Assembly (NCBI GenBank): GCA_028023455.1
Contig: JAQFVV010012418.1
Location: 4,523,244-4,587,243, forward strand
Length of the DNA: 64,000 bases
Origin: Epiperipatus broadwayi
Taxonomy: Eukaryota; Onychophora; Udeonychophora; Euonychophora; Peripatidae
Reading direction: 5' to 3'
Positions within the stretch are counted from its first letter, which is position 1; the number at the start of each line of letters is the position of its first letter. Below the pieces are notes generated by a model. The model was not told where the DNA came from, ran no database searches, and saw only the letters and a program-made list of their open reading frames with translations. This document shows, piece by piece, positions 49,268-63,700 of the stretch. The translations under genes were made by a program, and so were the position numbers.

Positions 49268-52238
49268 ATACAGATTTAAAAATCAGGTTCATTATAAATT
49301 GAAATCCTAATTTAACATGGGTTAATAATTATTGATTTATTTCAAGAATAAGCTCTAAGTGCACCATCTATGTTTTTAAAACAATTATTTTCAGAGTGCA
49401 CATGAATTTTGCAAAGAATAGTTCTTTCTGCAATTTTACATATATACTACTGTGTGTAGTCTTCAGTACTTTACTTGAAGCTATGTTTGCAGAAATTCAC
49501 TGATAAAATTTTAGTATACAATATATTTGTGTATTTTATTAACACAAACTCATTATATTATAGATAAAATTTATTAATTTAACCAAATTTCAAAAAAATG
49601 ATTTGTGATTTTTAATTGTAGTTTCTTTTATATATATATATTTTAAGTTAAGTAACTTTTAAATTTTGAATTTAAATATTTATTTTATAAATATAAAATT
49701 GTCATACAAAGAAAGAGGTTAACTTGATGTGATAATGTTTTGCAGGTTTTTGCTAGTTTATTAATATTAACTATTCATTTATTTATAAATATTTATTTAA
49801 ACAAAGTGCTTTTTATTCACTGATAAATATTTAAGGAAATTTTTAAATTATGAATAAATTCATAACATATTAATTGTTGCGTGAATAAAATTATAACACT
49901 AACACATATTTACTTCATTTGAAAAAGAAAAACATTTTTTTTCTAATCATTTAGTTGTTAAATACTGTATTTTAAATGTATTTATTTTGAAGCAATAACT
50001 ACAAGTGAAAATATTGCAAAATAACTTACATTAATCTGCAAATAAAAACTTTTTCTGCAGTAAAAGCCAAAATGTGGGTTTTTTACTAATTTCATTGTGC
50101 TAAAATTATAAATACATTTTGTTTTGCTATATCACGTTTGATCAATTTTTTTCAATAATTTACTGTTGATTGAATTGAATATATTATATATAAATATTAC
50201 TATGCAACATGCAATTTTATTTTTTCCTAAATTAAACCCAAGTAAAAAATGCTTTGTAAACTATAAGATGGTTTGTATATTGCTTGTATTTATGTTTAAA
50301 TCAGTGAAACAGAAGCCATAAATGCACATTTTAATCCAATGATACCAGAAACATATTTTAGTTATTAGCCCTACTTGAAATAAAAATTATAATGTTATTC
50401 CTATATAGTTTTTTTTAATATGATAAAGAATATCTAAGGAAAAAATGATACCTGTAGATGGGGGAGCAATTTTTAATAGATCAAAGAATGAATAAATTCA
50501 AGAAAAATTACCTTAAACTTGCCAATATAAGACTAAACACACTTCAAAATGCTGTTTAGAGAAAATATTAAGAGCCTAAGATTTTATGAAGAACTCCAGA
50601 TATGAGTATGTCTTTAGCATTTAAAACAATTTTTCTTTTCAGAATGTGCAGAGAAGAGAGATACCACAGAGTAAAATAACTTAGCAAGCAAAGTAGAAGA
50701 TAATGTGTTGAAGCCTTACTCACATTACACTCCTTGGAAATGTACATTGGAATTCCTCAACCATATTTTCTGTTCCCCATACAATTTGTTTATTCTTAAA
50801 GTCTTTGGGTGAGCATGTGATGCTAAGAAATGAAGCCTCTGCCTCATGTTACAACTGAGAAATTTAAACTTATCCAATATGTTTCTTATAATAAAAATTT
50901 CATAAATAAAAATGAAAATATGGTTTTTATATTTACAATAATGCATGCACAGATATAAATGGAAGTAAAAGATGCATAGAATGCAAACTTGTTGGGTCAT
51001 GTCTTAAGCTCAATTGATAGATAATCTTGAAAAGGAATGTTAGCCCAACATTTTCAACCAATCAAAATCAGGCTGGGATTTAAAACACTTTGATTTGTTT
51101 ATATAAGTGTTTTGAGAGAATCATATAGTTTCTTATTTATAGTTATACTTTCATCACACACTTTTTATTGTATATCTGGAGGCAGTTTATTATGAATGTA
51201 TCAGGAAAAACTCATCTACAATATAACAATATGACTGCAATATTGATAATCAAATGCACATAAACAATCATAACTAAACTTATATAATTGTATTATAAAG
51301 AGAGATGCATGAGAACATCTCTCAGTGTTACATCTTCTGGCTGTAGGTACTAAAAAACAGAAATGCCACAACCAGATGTGAAATGAAGTAATTGACATCA
51401 TTTTTGAACTCACAGCATCAATTTCCATTAAAATAATCTATCTTCTATTTTATAGCAAATTCATGTTGGCAATTGTTATTAATGCGATGAAAATTTTATA
51501 TATTTTATAAATGTTGCCTTTATTTGTGTTTTGATTTTGATTTTATATAAAGTATAAAGCAACTAAAAATAATCATAAGAGCAGAAATTGTATTATTGAG
51601 ACAAATTTGTTTTATTTATTTTTAGAAATTACCGAGCTTGAATTAAAATATTAAAACAAGTATGATTAATTATTCTTACCAGCTTAAAATTAAAGCAACT
51701 AATGATATCTTAGTAAAATATACAAGCTCAGAATCATCATTAATAGCTCTAGTAAATGATCTTTGTCAATGAACATTGCTAACATTATAATATGGTAATC
51801 ATTGCCTCTGTAACATAGCTGCATAACAGTAATCAAGCAACTTAAACCTCATTACATTCTGGTAAATAACATAGCAAAACTTAGTTATGCTTTTGATTAA
51901 TATCATTGCTGAAACTAAAATTGACTTGTAATTACATTACTATTTCCAGTAGATATTAGCCATAATAATCTTATGAAGTATTATGAGCAATACATTAATA
52001 TTTATTATAAATAAAAGATTTATAATTTTATATACTTTTTGTATAACTAACTAAATAAAATAGAACTGGTGCAGTCAGTAGAATACAAATTTATTGATAA
52101 AACTAATAGAATTATGAATGGATATAATAAACTGCCAATTGAATGAAAAGGAAAAATAAAATAGCATGAAAAATAATTTGAATTATGTGAAACAAATGAA
52201 ATTTTTAATCAGAACTTTTTAAATCATAGAATGTGTAT
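49268..52238. other. AT-rich background, no gene seen
   Basis: No coding similarity. Minus-strand frames at 50.73-51.00 and 51.22-51.43 kb (91 and 70 codons) show no domain and look fortuitous. Confidence 0.5.
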
Positions 52239-54525
52239 ATTGTAACAGTACAAGAAAGGGATGAAGCTGGAGTGATGATACTCATCACCATCAATCCCAT
52301 CAAATTTAAATATACAATGAATATAGTGAGCATGAGAAATCAACAAGAAATAAACTAACTATAAGTTCACCAGCATTACAGAGAAGAATAATAGCCATTC
52401 TTTATCATGAATGATCAGTAATAAAAATCAACAATCACACTTGTAACTGGATTTGAAAGTAGTCCATTATAAACCAAGCTAATTATTTAGTCATTACCAA
52501 ACTTAGGGCAGAAATACAAACAATATTTTGAATGCACATACTTAAGTGCTAATCCATCAAAATATTTTTTAAAAATCAAATAATGTTGAGATATTGAAAC
52601 ATGATGATCATCATAAATGCACTGACCACTTAGCATCATTAATACACTGACCAACTATAAACTTAATTTCTAATAGAACTAATAAACTTCTCTATTATTT
52701 CTAATAATAAAAAATTATAAATAAAATATAGTACATGGTCTTTAAAGGTGATACCTTTGTGCAGCATCATCATGATCTGGATGTCCATAACACCAAACAT
52801 AAACCCTAACATCCATATAATTAACTGTTGTGCACAAATCCAGCTCAGGGAGCAACAGTAATGTAACTGTTACAATGAGCAAGAGATAATACTAACATAT
52901 AATATTTTAAACCGATTTAGGATTGAATAAATTTATTGGAATAACTTAATGAAATATAAATTTATTAATTAGAAACAATAAAATGAAAAGTTTGTAGAGT
53001 ATGCTATAAATATAAATACATCATTCTGATTTTGATTAGAATACAAAAAATGCTATCACATCGCAATTTACAAATATTTCAATACGTTTACATAAAACAC
53101 ACACACACACATATATATAAGCATACAGAATGCTGTATAGTAATACAAAATTAATATATTAGAATTATCATAAACCAATAATAAATCCATTTTAATAATA
53201 CGTAAATAATTTATTCTTTTAACATAAATGTGGGTATTCATTCAAACGTGTGCACACACTGGCATTTATATCCTAATGAGATTTCATTAGTTAAAAATAA
53301 ACTTATTAAACCATATTATATTTTTATAAGACAATTAATTCGATGTTGAAAATATACATAAAATGCACACATATGTGCATGTATAAAAAATAGATAGTAT
53401 GAATTTTAAATAAATCATTATTAGTTCATTATTTTTAATTGTAAGTAAAAGTTTTTTCTTTTTTTTAAAAAAAAAAAACATTATTGTTAGATTCAATTTG
53501 GAAAGTTCTTTTGTTTTTCATCTCTAATATAGAAAGATTTATATGTTTTCTCCCCTTAACAAAACAAAACTGGACATGTTATTTATTATTTTCTTTCATT
53601 ATTTTAAATTTAATAAAATCTTTAAAACTTGGAAATTAAAGATTTTAACTGCAAAGTTAAGTATTTAAAATAATGTCATTTTACTCACCATCTGAGATCT
53701 GTATGTACTTTATATATATGATGCAGTACCTTTGTCTGTAACAGCTTATGTATAAAATCATCAGGTACTTCTTCTGCAAGCCAACTAGCACTGGAATCTC
53801 TTGATAAGCTGGTCCATTATCATCATATCTGTAATAGAGTAGTATAATGTTTTATTGACATTTCTAGGAAATGTATAAATCAAATAAGTATTAGCATTCA
53901 GTCAGCTCCATTTAGTCTACAATTTGATCGACTTCAGCGGGCCAGTTAGTATACATATAAAGGCTGTGAACCACGAAAAATTGGCTATTACTTCCATGTG
54001 AATTCAAACTCTACTATTATGACATTAGCAGCAGCTAACTTATCTTCAGTTATAACTTCATAATAATAAACTGTTTATTTGATCTTTTAAATCCACTTTT
54101 TATAGTCAGTGATAGAATTTAAAAACACACCAATTAAATTAATGACTTTTTTAATTTACGTTAATTAAAACCAAATTTTTATCTCAAAAGTTTCTTAATT
54201 CTTTAACACCAGATTGTAGGATTATACTAATTTTATCACAAGCTTTAATTTTAAAAAAATTCTTGATATAATTGAAAATAGATAGGGAAATTTTATAATT
54301 ACCAGTGATATCTATTGTAATATAAAGACAAACTTGTTTTACTGATCAAAATTAGAATAAACATTAAATACACCTTTTTTAAATATTTGATTTAAAATAA
54401 TTTTTAATAATTTTCAGTATCAAATTATTATATAATCCTTGTTATTCCAGTGTATATATTTCAAATGAATATTCCAAGTATTGTTTATGTTTATTTCTAC
54501 TTTTCCTTTCACTTTATATATTGTA
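52239..54525. repeat. 2.3-kb dispersed repeat, copy A
   Basis: It matches 58539-60780 in direct orientation along its length, with moderate divergence and small indels; blocks such as CCAACTAGCACTGGAATCTC are exact. No open frame of note. An internal stretch near 53.99-54.03 kb looks, on the minus strand, like a SINE B box (GAGTTTGAATTC). It could be a segmental duplication or two copies of an unidentified non-coding transposon. No terminal repeats or target-site duplication were found. Confidence 0.85.
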
Positions 54526-56591
54526 CCACTTATTTATATATGGCATAAATATATTGTCATAGGTTAATGTTGAAAAGCTAAAAAAAAGTAAAAGTTAAAG
54601 ATCATTCAAAAGATGCAATTTAGTTTTTTTTAGTTAATAGAATTTATTTTTTGATATGTGCAATGAAAGTTATTTGGGTTGGTATTATCCATTTAATTTA
54701 GTTAAAGTTAAAATTAGAAAAAATGTAAGTGCATACAGATTGTTAATCTAAATAAATAAAAAGAAAGACAATATGCTAATTAAAGATGGCAGAAATATTT
54801 TATAATAAAGAGACTTTGTAACTAAATAATAATAATTGTACAAGATTATAAGAACTTGCCTTATGATAAAACAAAAAATAAGGACAAATGTGCAGAAATC
54901 TGAAACTGGTTGAGACTATAAAAAGAAGAAAATAGCTTCAAGCAAGGTCTTGTCTGTTTTTCTTTTGGCTGGTCCTAGATCATGAAGTATTCAGGACCAC
55001 TATATGCTGAAGATACATTTTATCATGAAGAAGTCACTTCAAAAAGCCTTTAATCCCAGCTTTAAAGTGGACCAGAAATGTAAAAGATGTTTACAGTGAT
55101 TAAAATCAATGGCCATGAGCTCTTACAACCAAAAAATACATATATATTACAATCTACATAAATTTGCAGAACTTACCAGTAAGTTAATACTACTCATATC
55201 CTAAATTATGTCAAATTAAATGTTTGCAAACTAAATTTAACTATAAACTTTAACTGTGAATTCCAAATATCCCTAAAGAGATATTTTATCCAGGGATTGT
55301 TTCCTTTCTTCAAGAAATTTAAAAGAATGGAATTGTTTTATTATTTAATGTTATTATCTGTATAAGCGTTTATATGTGCTTATAATTTATCATTTAAATA
55401 TTTTAATTTGTCATAATAAAATGTTTATCTTTAATATCAACTTTTTTGTATGTTATTAATTTTAGGTTATTTAGATTTTATTATACAAAAGATTTTAAGA
55501 AATGCATAATTACCTAAGCCAACACATTCATTTTATTCTATGAATGCTGGAGAAAATTCTATAATATTAATTGACAAGAAAATGTAATTCCCAATCTTTT
55601 TAGTTATTTGCTTCTTAATTTACAGCATGCAATGCAACAGATATCAGTGGGTTTATGATCCTGGTGCCCTTTTAAATAAATATAAAACTGATTTCACCTG
55701 CAGTGAAGATCGCAATAAATAGTAGATCAGCTAATTGGGAAATATAGCTATGTTCTTGAGATATCTAAACTCATATATGAATGGAAGATTTTTTATTATC
55801 ATAGTTTGATTAACTTGCACTCTATAGTGCATAATAGAAGACCTAAAATCCACTGTGAATTTTACAATATATACATGCACGTGCACTATTATATTATTGT
55901 ATGTCATGAGACATATAACTATATCATATCCCTTGTTATGGGGAAAAGAGAAATGGAACACCAACCTAACAATATATGATATAATATGTGTGTATAATTA
56001 AAACAAAGTGCATACATCATACTATGTACTCATCACTTTTTCCAGAAATTTGATAGGCATATAACAGAATGGATAGTGAGCTGCAGTCCTGAGATAAAGA
56101 ATTTAGCCATTAGACTATAAGTACACAATGCAACCTGAACATGAAGAGATTTACCTCAATTTAGACACTATAAGCTACCACAAACCAAAATAAAAACAAT
56201 AATGCAAAAATTTTGCAAAACTCTGCTCCTTTGGGTCTTAGGGTCTGGAAAATATAGAACTATGTCTTGCTTCTTTTTTTGGAGACTTAGTGGCTGGGGA
56301 TTATGGCCAGATTGTGGTAATTGGACCATGATAACTGATAGGAAATATGAAAATCAGAAAGTGGGTTGGAGCAATACCTGAGGTAGAACACTCTATGGAG
56401 TTGCATAAAAATGTATCCTCAAGCTAATGACAAAATCTTCAATCCATCATCAAAACTGAAAATATATCTAAACAAACTCCATCAGTCAAAAACTCAATCC
56501 AATTTCCAAAATCATAGAATTTCTATTCTACTTTAATTATAAGTATGCGACTTTTTTTTTTCGCATTAAATAGTGAAACTATAATTTTACT
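54526..56591. other. AT-rich background, no gene seen
   Basis: No gene was recognised. A stretch at about 55867-55910 resembles 60784-60830, just beyond repeat copy B. The patch at 56.22-56.40 kb is slightly GC-richer but unidentified. Confidence 0.5.
56070..56125 (-). repeat. Possible tRNA-related SINE head
   Basis: In minus sense TAGTCTAATGGCTAAA resembles an A box. It is followed by TCTCAGGACTGCAG, as in tRNA-like SINE heads, and a weak B-box-like GCTCACTATCC. No ends were found. Confidence 0.3.
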
Positions 56592-58358
56592 CTAATTTAT
56601 AATAGCTTTGCTAAGTGCTTTCGAGATTTCATGTTTGAATCTCATACTCATAGCTTTGTAACTAACAATTGTTATGATTATGCAAATGCGTTTGAATTTT
56701 TAATTAGTCCATTGTTTAGAGAGAGCAAAACATGCCTCTCTTCTATTAATGGCATTGATGTCATTTGCTATATAGAAAGATTCTTTAACTTTTCTTTTGG
56801 CACCATTTTTTTCTGTACAAATTATTTGGGCAGAACTAGGTTCAAATACATGGCATGTAGCTGCTTGGTGGTCCCAGAATACTGAAGCTCCTTTATTTTT
56901 ATTTTTGACCCTATTGTAGACATACCTATGTTGATAAATTCTTGTGTTCAGGTTAGCCTGAGTCTCACCATAATATGATGCATGGCAGCCTAATTGGGGG
57001 CATGCCATTTTATAGACCACATGAGGGGCTTGATCTTTATCTGTTTTATCTTTAGCATTATTTATCAGCCGGTTAGTATTGGGAGGTGTTCTGAAGCTAA
57101 ATTTAAAATTGTTAGCCAATGTTTTTGCAATATTTGGTGTTACATTAGGTACAAAAGGAATTGTTAGGTATTTCATATTGTCTTTAGGCAATTTATTTCT
57201 TAATTTTCTATAAAATATTTTTATTTTCTGATTGATTGTATTAGGTTTGAAGCCTATGTTAGTCATTTCCTTTGTATATTTGTCTATATTGTTTTTCCTA
57301 TCCACTATATATTTACATAATTGGTGATTTCTAAAAAGGAACGCATTCATATCTGCCCATTTATATGTGTTGGGGGTGTTAGATTTTGAACTTGTGTAAC
57401 CTCATATGTGCAGTGGTTTAATCATCATTTTATAATCTAAGTGTGTGTTCTCTCTTTTTATTAACAAGTCTAGATATTTTATTTCTTGTTCCTTGTTTTC
57501 CTCTGTTCTACTAAGGGTTAATCCTGAGATGGCTTGAAATTCATTTTGTATGTTAACAATGGTGGAAGGTTTTGCCACAATAAAAATGTCATCAACATAT
57601 CAAGAGTATATGAAAGTTGGATTTGTTGTGAAATATTTTGGAAGAATTTGGTTCTCATAATGGTTTATGACAACACTAGCAACAACTCCACTCATAGGCA
57701 GTCCCATGGGCCAACCATCATTCATCACATACCATTTGTTTTCAAATTTAGCAACTATGTTGTTATCCAGCCACTTCAAGAATTCTATTATAAAATCAAT
57801 TCGTTTTTTTGGATAATTTTTCTTAATTAATTCATCTTTGATGATGGTAATGGATTTATTTCTGTTTATTGAGCCATAAAGTTCATTAACATCGCATACA
57901 GTCATTTTGTGTTCCAAATTTATTTTAGCATTTTTTATTCTTTCCACAAATTCAAATGAAGATTTGATAGTGTGGTTTCCAAATCCCAGGGAATCTATAA
58001 GCCATAGATAGGTTAATCATTTTTGCAGTTTGGAAATAGTGGATGCCTCCAAAGTCGAGCATTAATCTAAGAGGAGAGTTTTCTTTATGCAATTTTATGT
58101 TGGCAAACATTCTAGGAGGTATGGAAGATGATGGATATATTCGGAAATATTCAGCCCTAGACAATGTTTTATCTTTATGAGACCTTAATATATTGGATAT
58201 AAATCTATCTTTGTTCATTTTAATATTGTTTTCAGTTATGCATGTGAACTTAAGTTTATTGATCTGTTCTTTCATTTTGTTTGTATACTCAGCTCTTGAA
58301 ATCAAGACGAATCTATTTCCTTTATCCTCTTTAAATATGAACTTAATAAATATATAGC
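56592..58358 (-). mobile_element. 5'-truncated Penelope-like element
   Basis: The element is minus-sense. It starts inside the N-terminal part of the reverse transcriptase and ends about 100 bp past the stop after the GIY-YIG domain. AATTTTACT occurs on both sides (56583-56591 and 58359-58367) and may be a 9-bp target-site duplication, though AT-richness lowers its weight. The short 3' tail contains AAATCTCGAAAGC, which resembles part of a PLE terminal repeat. No complete hammerhead was found in it. Confidence 0.75.
56697..58340 (-). pseudogene. Penelope-like reverse transcriptase / GIY-YIG endonuclease, broken
   Basis: Minus-strand reading gives KEDKGN (about 58325), then IKLHKENSPLR (about 58090), typical of the PLE N-terminal RT region. 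After a frameshift near 57970-58000 the frame continues with GNHTIKSSFEF, motif A VCDVNELYGS (Asp at 57893-57891), motif B GWPMGLPMSG and, past an in-frame TGA at 57600, motif C YVDD. Another TGA lies near 57405. The GIY-YIG domain follows: VVYKMACPQLGC...YYGET, an Arg in NTRIYQH and a Glu in KESFYI, all at expected catalytic places; the frame stops at 56697. Family proteins reverse-transcribe element RNA at nicked DNA. Both TGA codons could be decayed CGA (Arg). About one third of the N terminus is missing, so it is inactive. Confidence 0.93.
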
Positions 58359-58538
58359 AATTTTACTATTTTATAATTTATAATCAAATTATAACTTAAT
58401 CATCATCCATACTCTTGTCACATTTCACTGTAATATATTTCAATATTAATTCTGCATCAAAATACAGCTTTTTTCTTTTCTCAGATGTGGTCACTGACCA
58501 CCAGAACTTGATCATCATTGATCATAGTTGGGTCACCA

Positions 58539-60780
58539 TTGTAATAGTATAAAGAAGAGATTGAACCTGGAGTGATAATATTCATCATCATCAAACCACT
58601 TAATACATCAAATTTCAATAAACAATGAATATAATAAGCATGAGTGATCAGTAAGAAATAAACTAACTATAAGTTTACCAGCATTACAGAGAAGAATAAC
58701 CATTCATCATCATGAATGATCAACAATAAAAATCAACAATCAACCTTATAACTGAATTTGAAAGTAGTCCACTATAGACTAGGCTAATTATTTAGCCACT
58801 GCCAAACTTAGGGCAGAAATACAAACAAAATTTTGAATGCACATATTTAAATGTTGATCCATCAAAATATTAAAACTCAAATAATACTGAGATACTGAAA
58901 CATGCTGACCACCATCAATGCTCTAGCCATATAGCATCCCTAATGTACTGGTGAACTATAAACTTATCTTAATAATAAAAACTATAAATAAAATGTAATG
59001 CATGGAGTGTAAAAGTGATACCTTTGCATAAACCAGAATCATCATCATCAAGATATTTATAACACCAACATAAACTCTAACATCTATATAATTAACTGTC
59101 ATGCACAAATCCAGCTCAGGGAGCAGGAGCTCTGTAAGTATTATTGTGAGCAAGAGATAATACTAGCATATATTTTAAGCCTATTTTAGGATCAAATAAA
59201 TTCATTTGAATAATTTAATGAAATATAAATTTATTAATTAGAAACAATAAAATGAAAGGTTTGTAGAGCATGCTACAAATATGAATACATTCTGATTTTG
59301 ATCAGAATACAAAAAATGCTATTACATTGTAATTTACAGATATTTCAATATGTTTACATAAAACACATTTATATATAATATCGCAGATATGCTGTATAAT
59401 AATATAAAATTAATACTTTAGAATTGGGATAAACTAATAAAAAAAATTATTTTAATAACATAAATAATGATTCTTTTAGCATATATGTGGGTACCCATTC
59501 AAATTTGTGCACACACTGGTTTTTATATCCTAATGATATTTCATTAGTTAAAAAATAACCTTATTAAATCCATATTATTATATTTTATAAGACAATTAAT
59601 TCAATGTTGAAAATATATATAAAATGCATATATTAATAAAAAATAGATGGTATGAATTTTAAATAAATCAAGGTTATTAGTTTATTATTTTTAATTGTAA
59701 GTAAAAGTTTTTTTTTTCTTTTTAAACAAAACATTGTTAGGTTCAGTTTGGAAAGTTATTTTGTTTTTTATCTCCAATATAGAAAGATTTCTTTGTTTTT
59801 TTCCTTAATAAAATAAAACTAGAAACATCATTTATTATTTTCTTTTATTATTTTATTTTTACTTGAATAATTTAGTCAGAAGTTATTAACCTTTAAAACT
59901 TGTAAATTAAATATTTTAATTACAAATTTAAATATTTAAAATAATATTTTATCACCATCTGAGATCTTTATGTATATCACAGTACCTTTGTGCTTTTCTG
60001 CATATAGATAGACTAGCATATATATAAAATTATATCATGGTAATCCTTCAGAAAGCCAACTAGCACTGGAATCTCTTGATAAGCTGGTCCATTATAATCA
60101 TGTCTATAATAGAGTAATATAATTTCCTATTGACATTTTTGAGAAGGTGTATATCAGGTAACTGTTGACATTCAGTCAGTTCTATTCAGTCTATAATTTG
60201 ATAGACTTTAGGCAGGCTAACTAGTGCACATATATGTGCTATAAATCACAAAAAAGCTAGACATTTCTTGCTTATGAATTCAAACTATACCATTGTGACA
60301 TTAGCAGCTGGTAACTTGTCTTCAATTATAACTTCATAATAATGCTTTACTGTTCATTTGAACATTTAAATCCAGCTTTTATAGTCAGTGGTGGAATTTA
60401 AAAAGTCCTATTAAGTAAATTATTTCTTTTTTTAATTTGCCTTAATTGAAACCAAATTTTTATCTCAAAGATCTTTTAATCCTTAATTCTTTAAACAACA
60501 CCAGATTGTAGGATTTTATCAAAGTATATTATATTAAATGTATCGCAAGCTTTAATTTAAAAAATATCTTAATCTAATTAAAACTAGATTGAGGGATTTT
60601 ATAATTATCAGTAATATCTATTGTAACATAAAAACAAACTTGTTTTAATGATCAAAATCAGAATAAACATTAAATACATCTTTTTAAATGTGTTTGATTT
60701 AAAATAATTTATAATAATTTAAATGAATATCCAAAAAAATTGTTTGTGTTCATATCTACTTTTTCTTCACTTTTATATAC
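58539..60780. repeat. 2.2-kb dispersed repeat, copy B
   Basis: This is the direct-orientation homologue of copy A, about 6.3 kb downstream. It begins about 180 bp after the Penelope-like fragment. No coding potential was found. Divergence is high enough that the duplication is not recent. Confidence 0.85.
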
Positions 60781-63700
60781 ATGCATGCACACACTGATAT
60801 GTTGTTGTATGCCATGAGACCCAAAACTGTCTCAATATATTTATATAATGAAAAGATATTACAAAAGCTCTAACAGCAACATTAAAAATTGTCTTACATA
60901 CTTGTACAGACTAAAAAAAATTTTTTAAAACAAATCAGATAAATAAATATGATTTAAAGAGTGAAGCTCTTATAAGTAGATGAAATTCAGCATGAATTGT
61001 TTCAATAGCAATCTGCTTTTTTACATCTGTCACAGCTCTTGTTTGAATGAATAAATAACTAAATCATTGACAGACTAACTATTTTAAACCCTTACAAATA
61101 TTTTCAAAGATATAATTTTAATGTGTGAATTCCCAGAAAAATAATTTGACAGCAGTGCTTTGTTTTTCACATGTCAGAGAATTAACATTAACCTGTGACT
61201 TTAAAAAGTTTTTAGTGATGTTTTGAAAAACAACTTTATCTATAGTAAGAAAATCACAATATGAAGGTAAAAACTTTGATGGAATCTAATACTACTTTGA
61301 TCTCTTCACCAATTCAACTGCTGATCAAGTTTTATCTTTGAAGAAACTTTTTAAAAAAATCCAACAAACAACAAATCTGACTCACAATTGAAACTCCTAC
61401 TGTAAAATAACTATAATCTAAGCCTCTAAGCTGTAGAGTTTAATATAAGTATAACAAAAACATCATCATAAAAATCACTTTGACATTACTACCAGTGTAT
61501 TGATCACAGTGAAACAGCATACTTTGCAAAAAAAAAAGATAGCTGGCCAGTCAATGTAAAAGATGAAATTAGATTTTTCAGTTATGATTAAAAAATGTTT
61601 GACCCAAATCATCTAAAGAAGAGTTTGATATAGCTTTCAACATACAAATTAAATTAAACACTGTACTATTAATAATGGACTTTGACTGTGGTTCAGTAGG
61701 ATCCATTCTATAGAAAAAAAAGTTTGTCCACAATAATCTAAAAAAACTTTAAAACTATTAAAGCAGTAAGATAAAAAAGGATTATTATGTCAATCAGATT
61801 GCTTTTTATGATGAAACTATGATGGTTACTAAAAATAATAAAATCTTTCATTTCAAATGAAGAGCATGACAACCTAATTAATTGTAGTTGCTTATATACT
61901 GTGATTAAAATCATTTTAAATGAGTTCAGTTCTGATAGCTATAAATCTATTTAATATGTTGAGTTTGAAAAATTATCTTCACATCAACAGCAAATATTTG
62001 ATCATTGAACTACTATTGATATTAAATCTAAAACAGAGTTTTAAATATTGCCTGTTAACACAAAATGTGCAGCTGAATTAAAATTCAATGTTGCATGTTT
62101 GCTGGTATTAAAAAAAACATGGCAAGATATTTTTATTGTCTAAACCAATGATTTTTTTATAGAAAATAATTGTATCTCAGAAGACATCAATAGTGAAAAC
62201 AACAACAGAAGATATCCATAGAACCAGATCTTGAAGACTATTATTATAACTTGAATACTTTCATTGAGGGAAAAGAAATGCTGAATATTTTTTTTTGTAA
62301 AATGTTTTTATCAAATCAGAGAACTTAATTTAAAAGATTGAAAAGCATGACCAATTATTTTTCTGAGCAATTTCTTTATTAATTAAAAATTACAACAATC
62401 AATGATATTCTTAACCAATCATAGAAAATTTACTTTCACATTGTGATCTGCGTCCTGAATTCAAATATGGTATCAAACTTTTAATAGTCATTACCAGTAT
62501 AATGCCACAATCAAAGTTGTCAAACGTACTTGCATACTGATAACAAAATAATTTAAAAGCCAGCTACATTCTGATAGTCAATAATCTGATATGGTAATAA
62601 ATGCAGTAATCTACTCATGATAGAATATAAATAAGCTCATTAATTGTTTACAAAGCAGTAATCAATTACCAACATAACTTGATTACATCCCAGTAACCAA
62701 ATATCACTGTTAAAATTAAAACTGGGTTGCATTTTTGTTATTAACTTCCTTTTTTAGTTAAATATTAATCAAAATAACTTGTGTATTATTATATGAAATG
62801 CTTCAGTATTGCAAATAGAGATTTATAGTTTTAACTATATTATCACTGCATTATTCCCAAATGTCATCTTTACATATATTTAAAATAATAATAATAATAA
62901 TTAATATTGTAAGTTTATAATAAAATCTGTTCATTAGACCATTTATTCTGACTATGAGCTGTTTTCTAAGTGTATGTCACATTAATAACTAAGTCTACAA
63001 ATAGAAAAGCAATAACGTGTATTTTAATATAGATTTTTTGATTTTTATTTTTTTTTAGTTTTAGTATTATTTTATATAAGGTATACAAAGAACCATATCT
63101 GCATTTTGTATCAAATAAAACAATTAGAGTAATTATAAAATTGATTCGTAGTAAATCGAAAGATTTCATGATGTAAAAATGAACAGAATAATATCTTCAC
63201 TCTCTCACTCCAAGACATTTCAAATTGGCCTATACAAATCAGAATTTAGATTAAAAATAAGATGGCTGCTCTTTATAAAGTCTCTATCTTGTGTTTGGGT
63301 TTGAGAGTTTTTCTATATTCAACCCAATATTGCTGAGCTTATATAAATTATTATGGCACATATATGAAAAGGTGAAATCATTTCTATTTAAGTTAGTAAT
63401 AGTAATCACCATAATTTATTCCATGGGATTTATTTAGAAATTGAAATTTTGTATAAACTTCTGAACTCAAGATTTTATTCTCTGCAAATAACAATATGTT
63501 TTAACAATCAAAATTCATTTGCTGTTATATTTGTAATTTCTATGTAATATTAAGTCAAAACTTATGTATTTAAGAAATACTAAAGAAAATAAAGGTAAGA
63601 CCAATAAAATTTCTCTTCCAAAGGATTCTTCATATTAGCAAGTCTTTGTCAAACTATTCTTTTATATTGATTACTTGGGTATTCTATTTTTAAGTTAAAA

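Noticed and set aside
56631-56885. 84-codon plus-strand open frame
   Set aside because: It is antisense to the GIY-YIG coding part of the Penelope-like element.
57534-57830. 98-codon plus-strand open frame
   Set aside because: It is antisense to the Penelope-like reverse transcriptase.
60900-62400. Possible decayed transposase, suggested by scattered K/N/E-rich frames
   Set aside because: I could not match any consecutive blocks to a known transposase as was possible at 15-17 kb.
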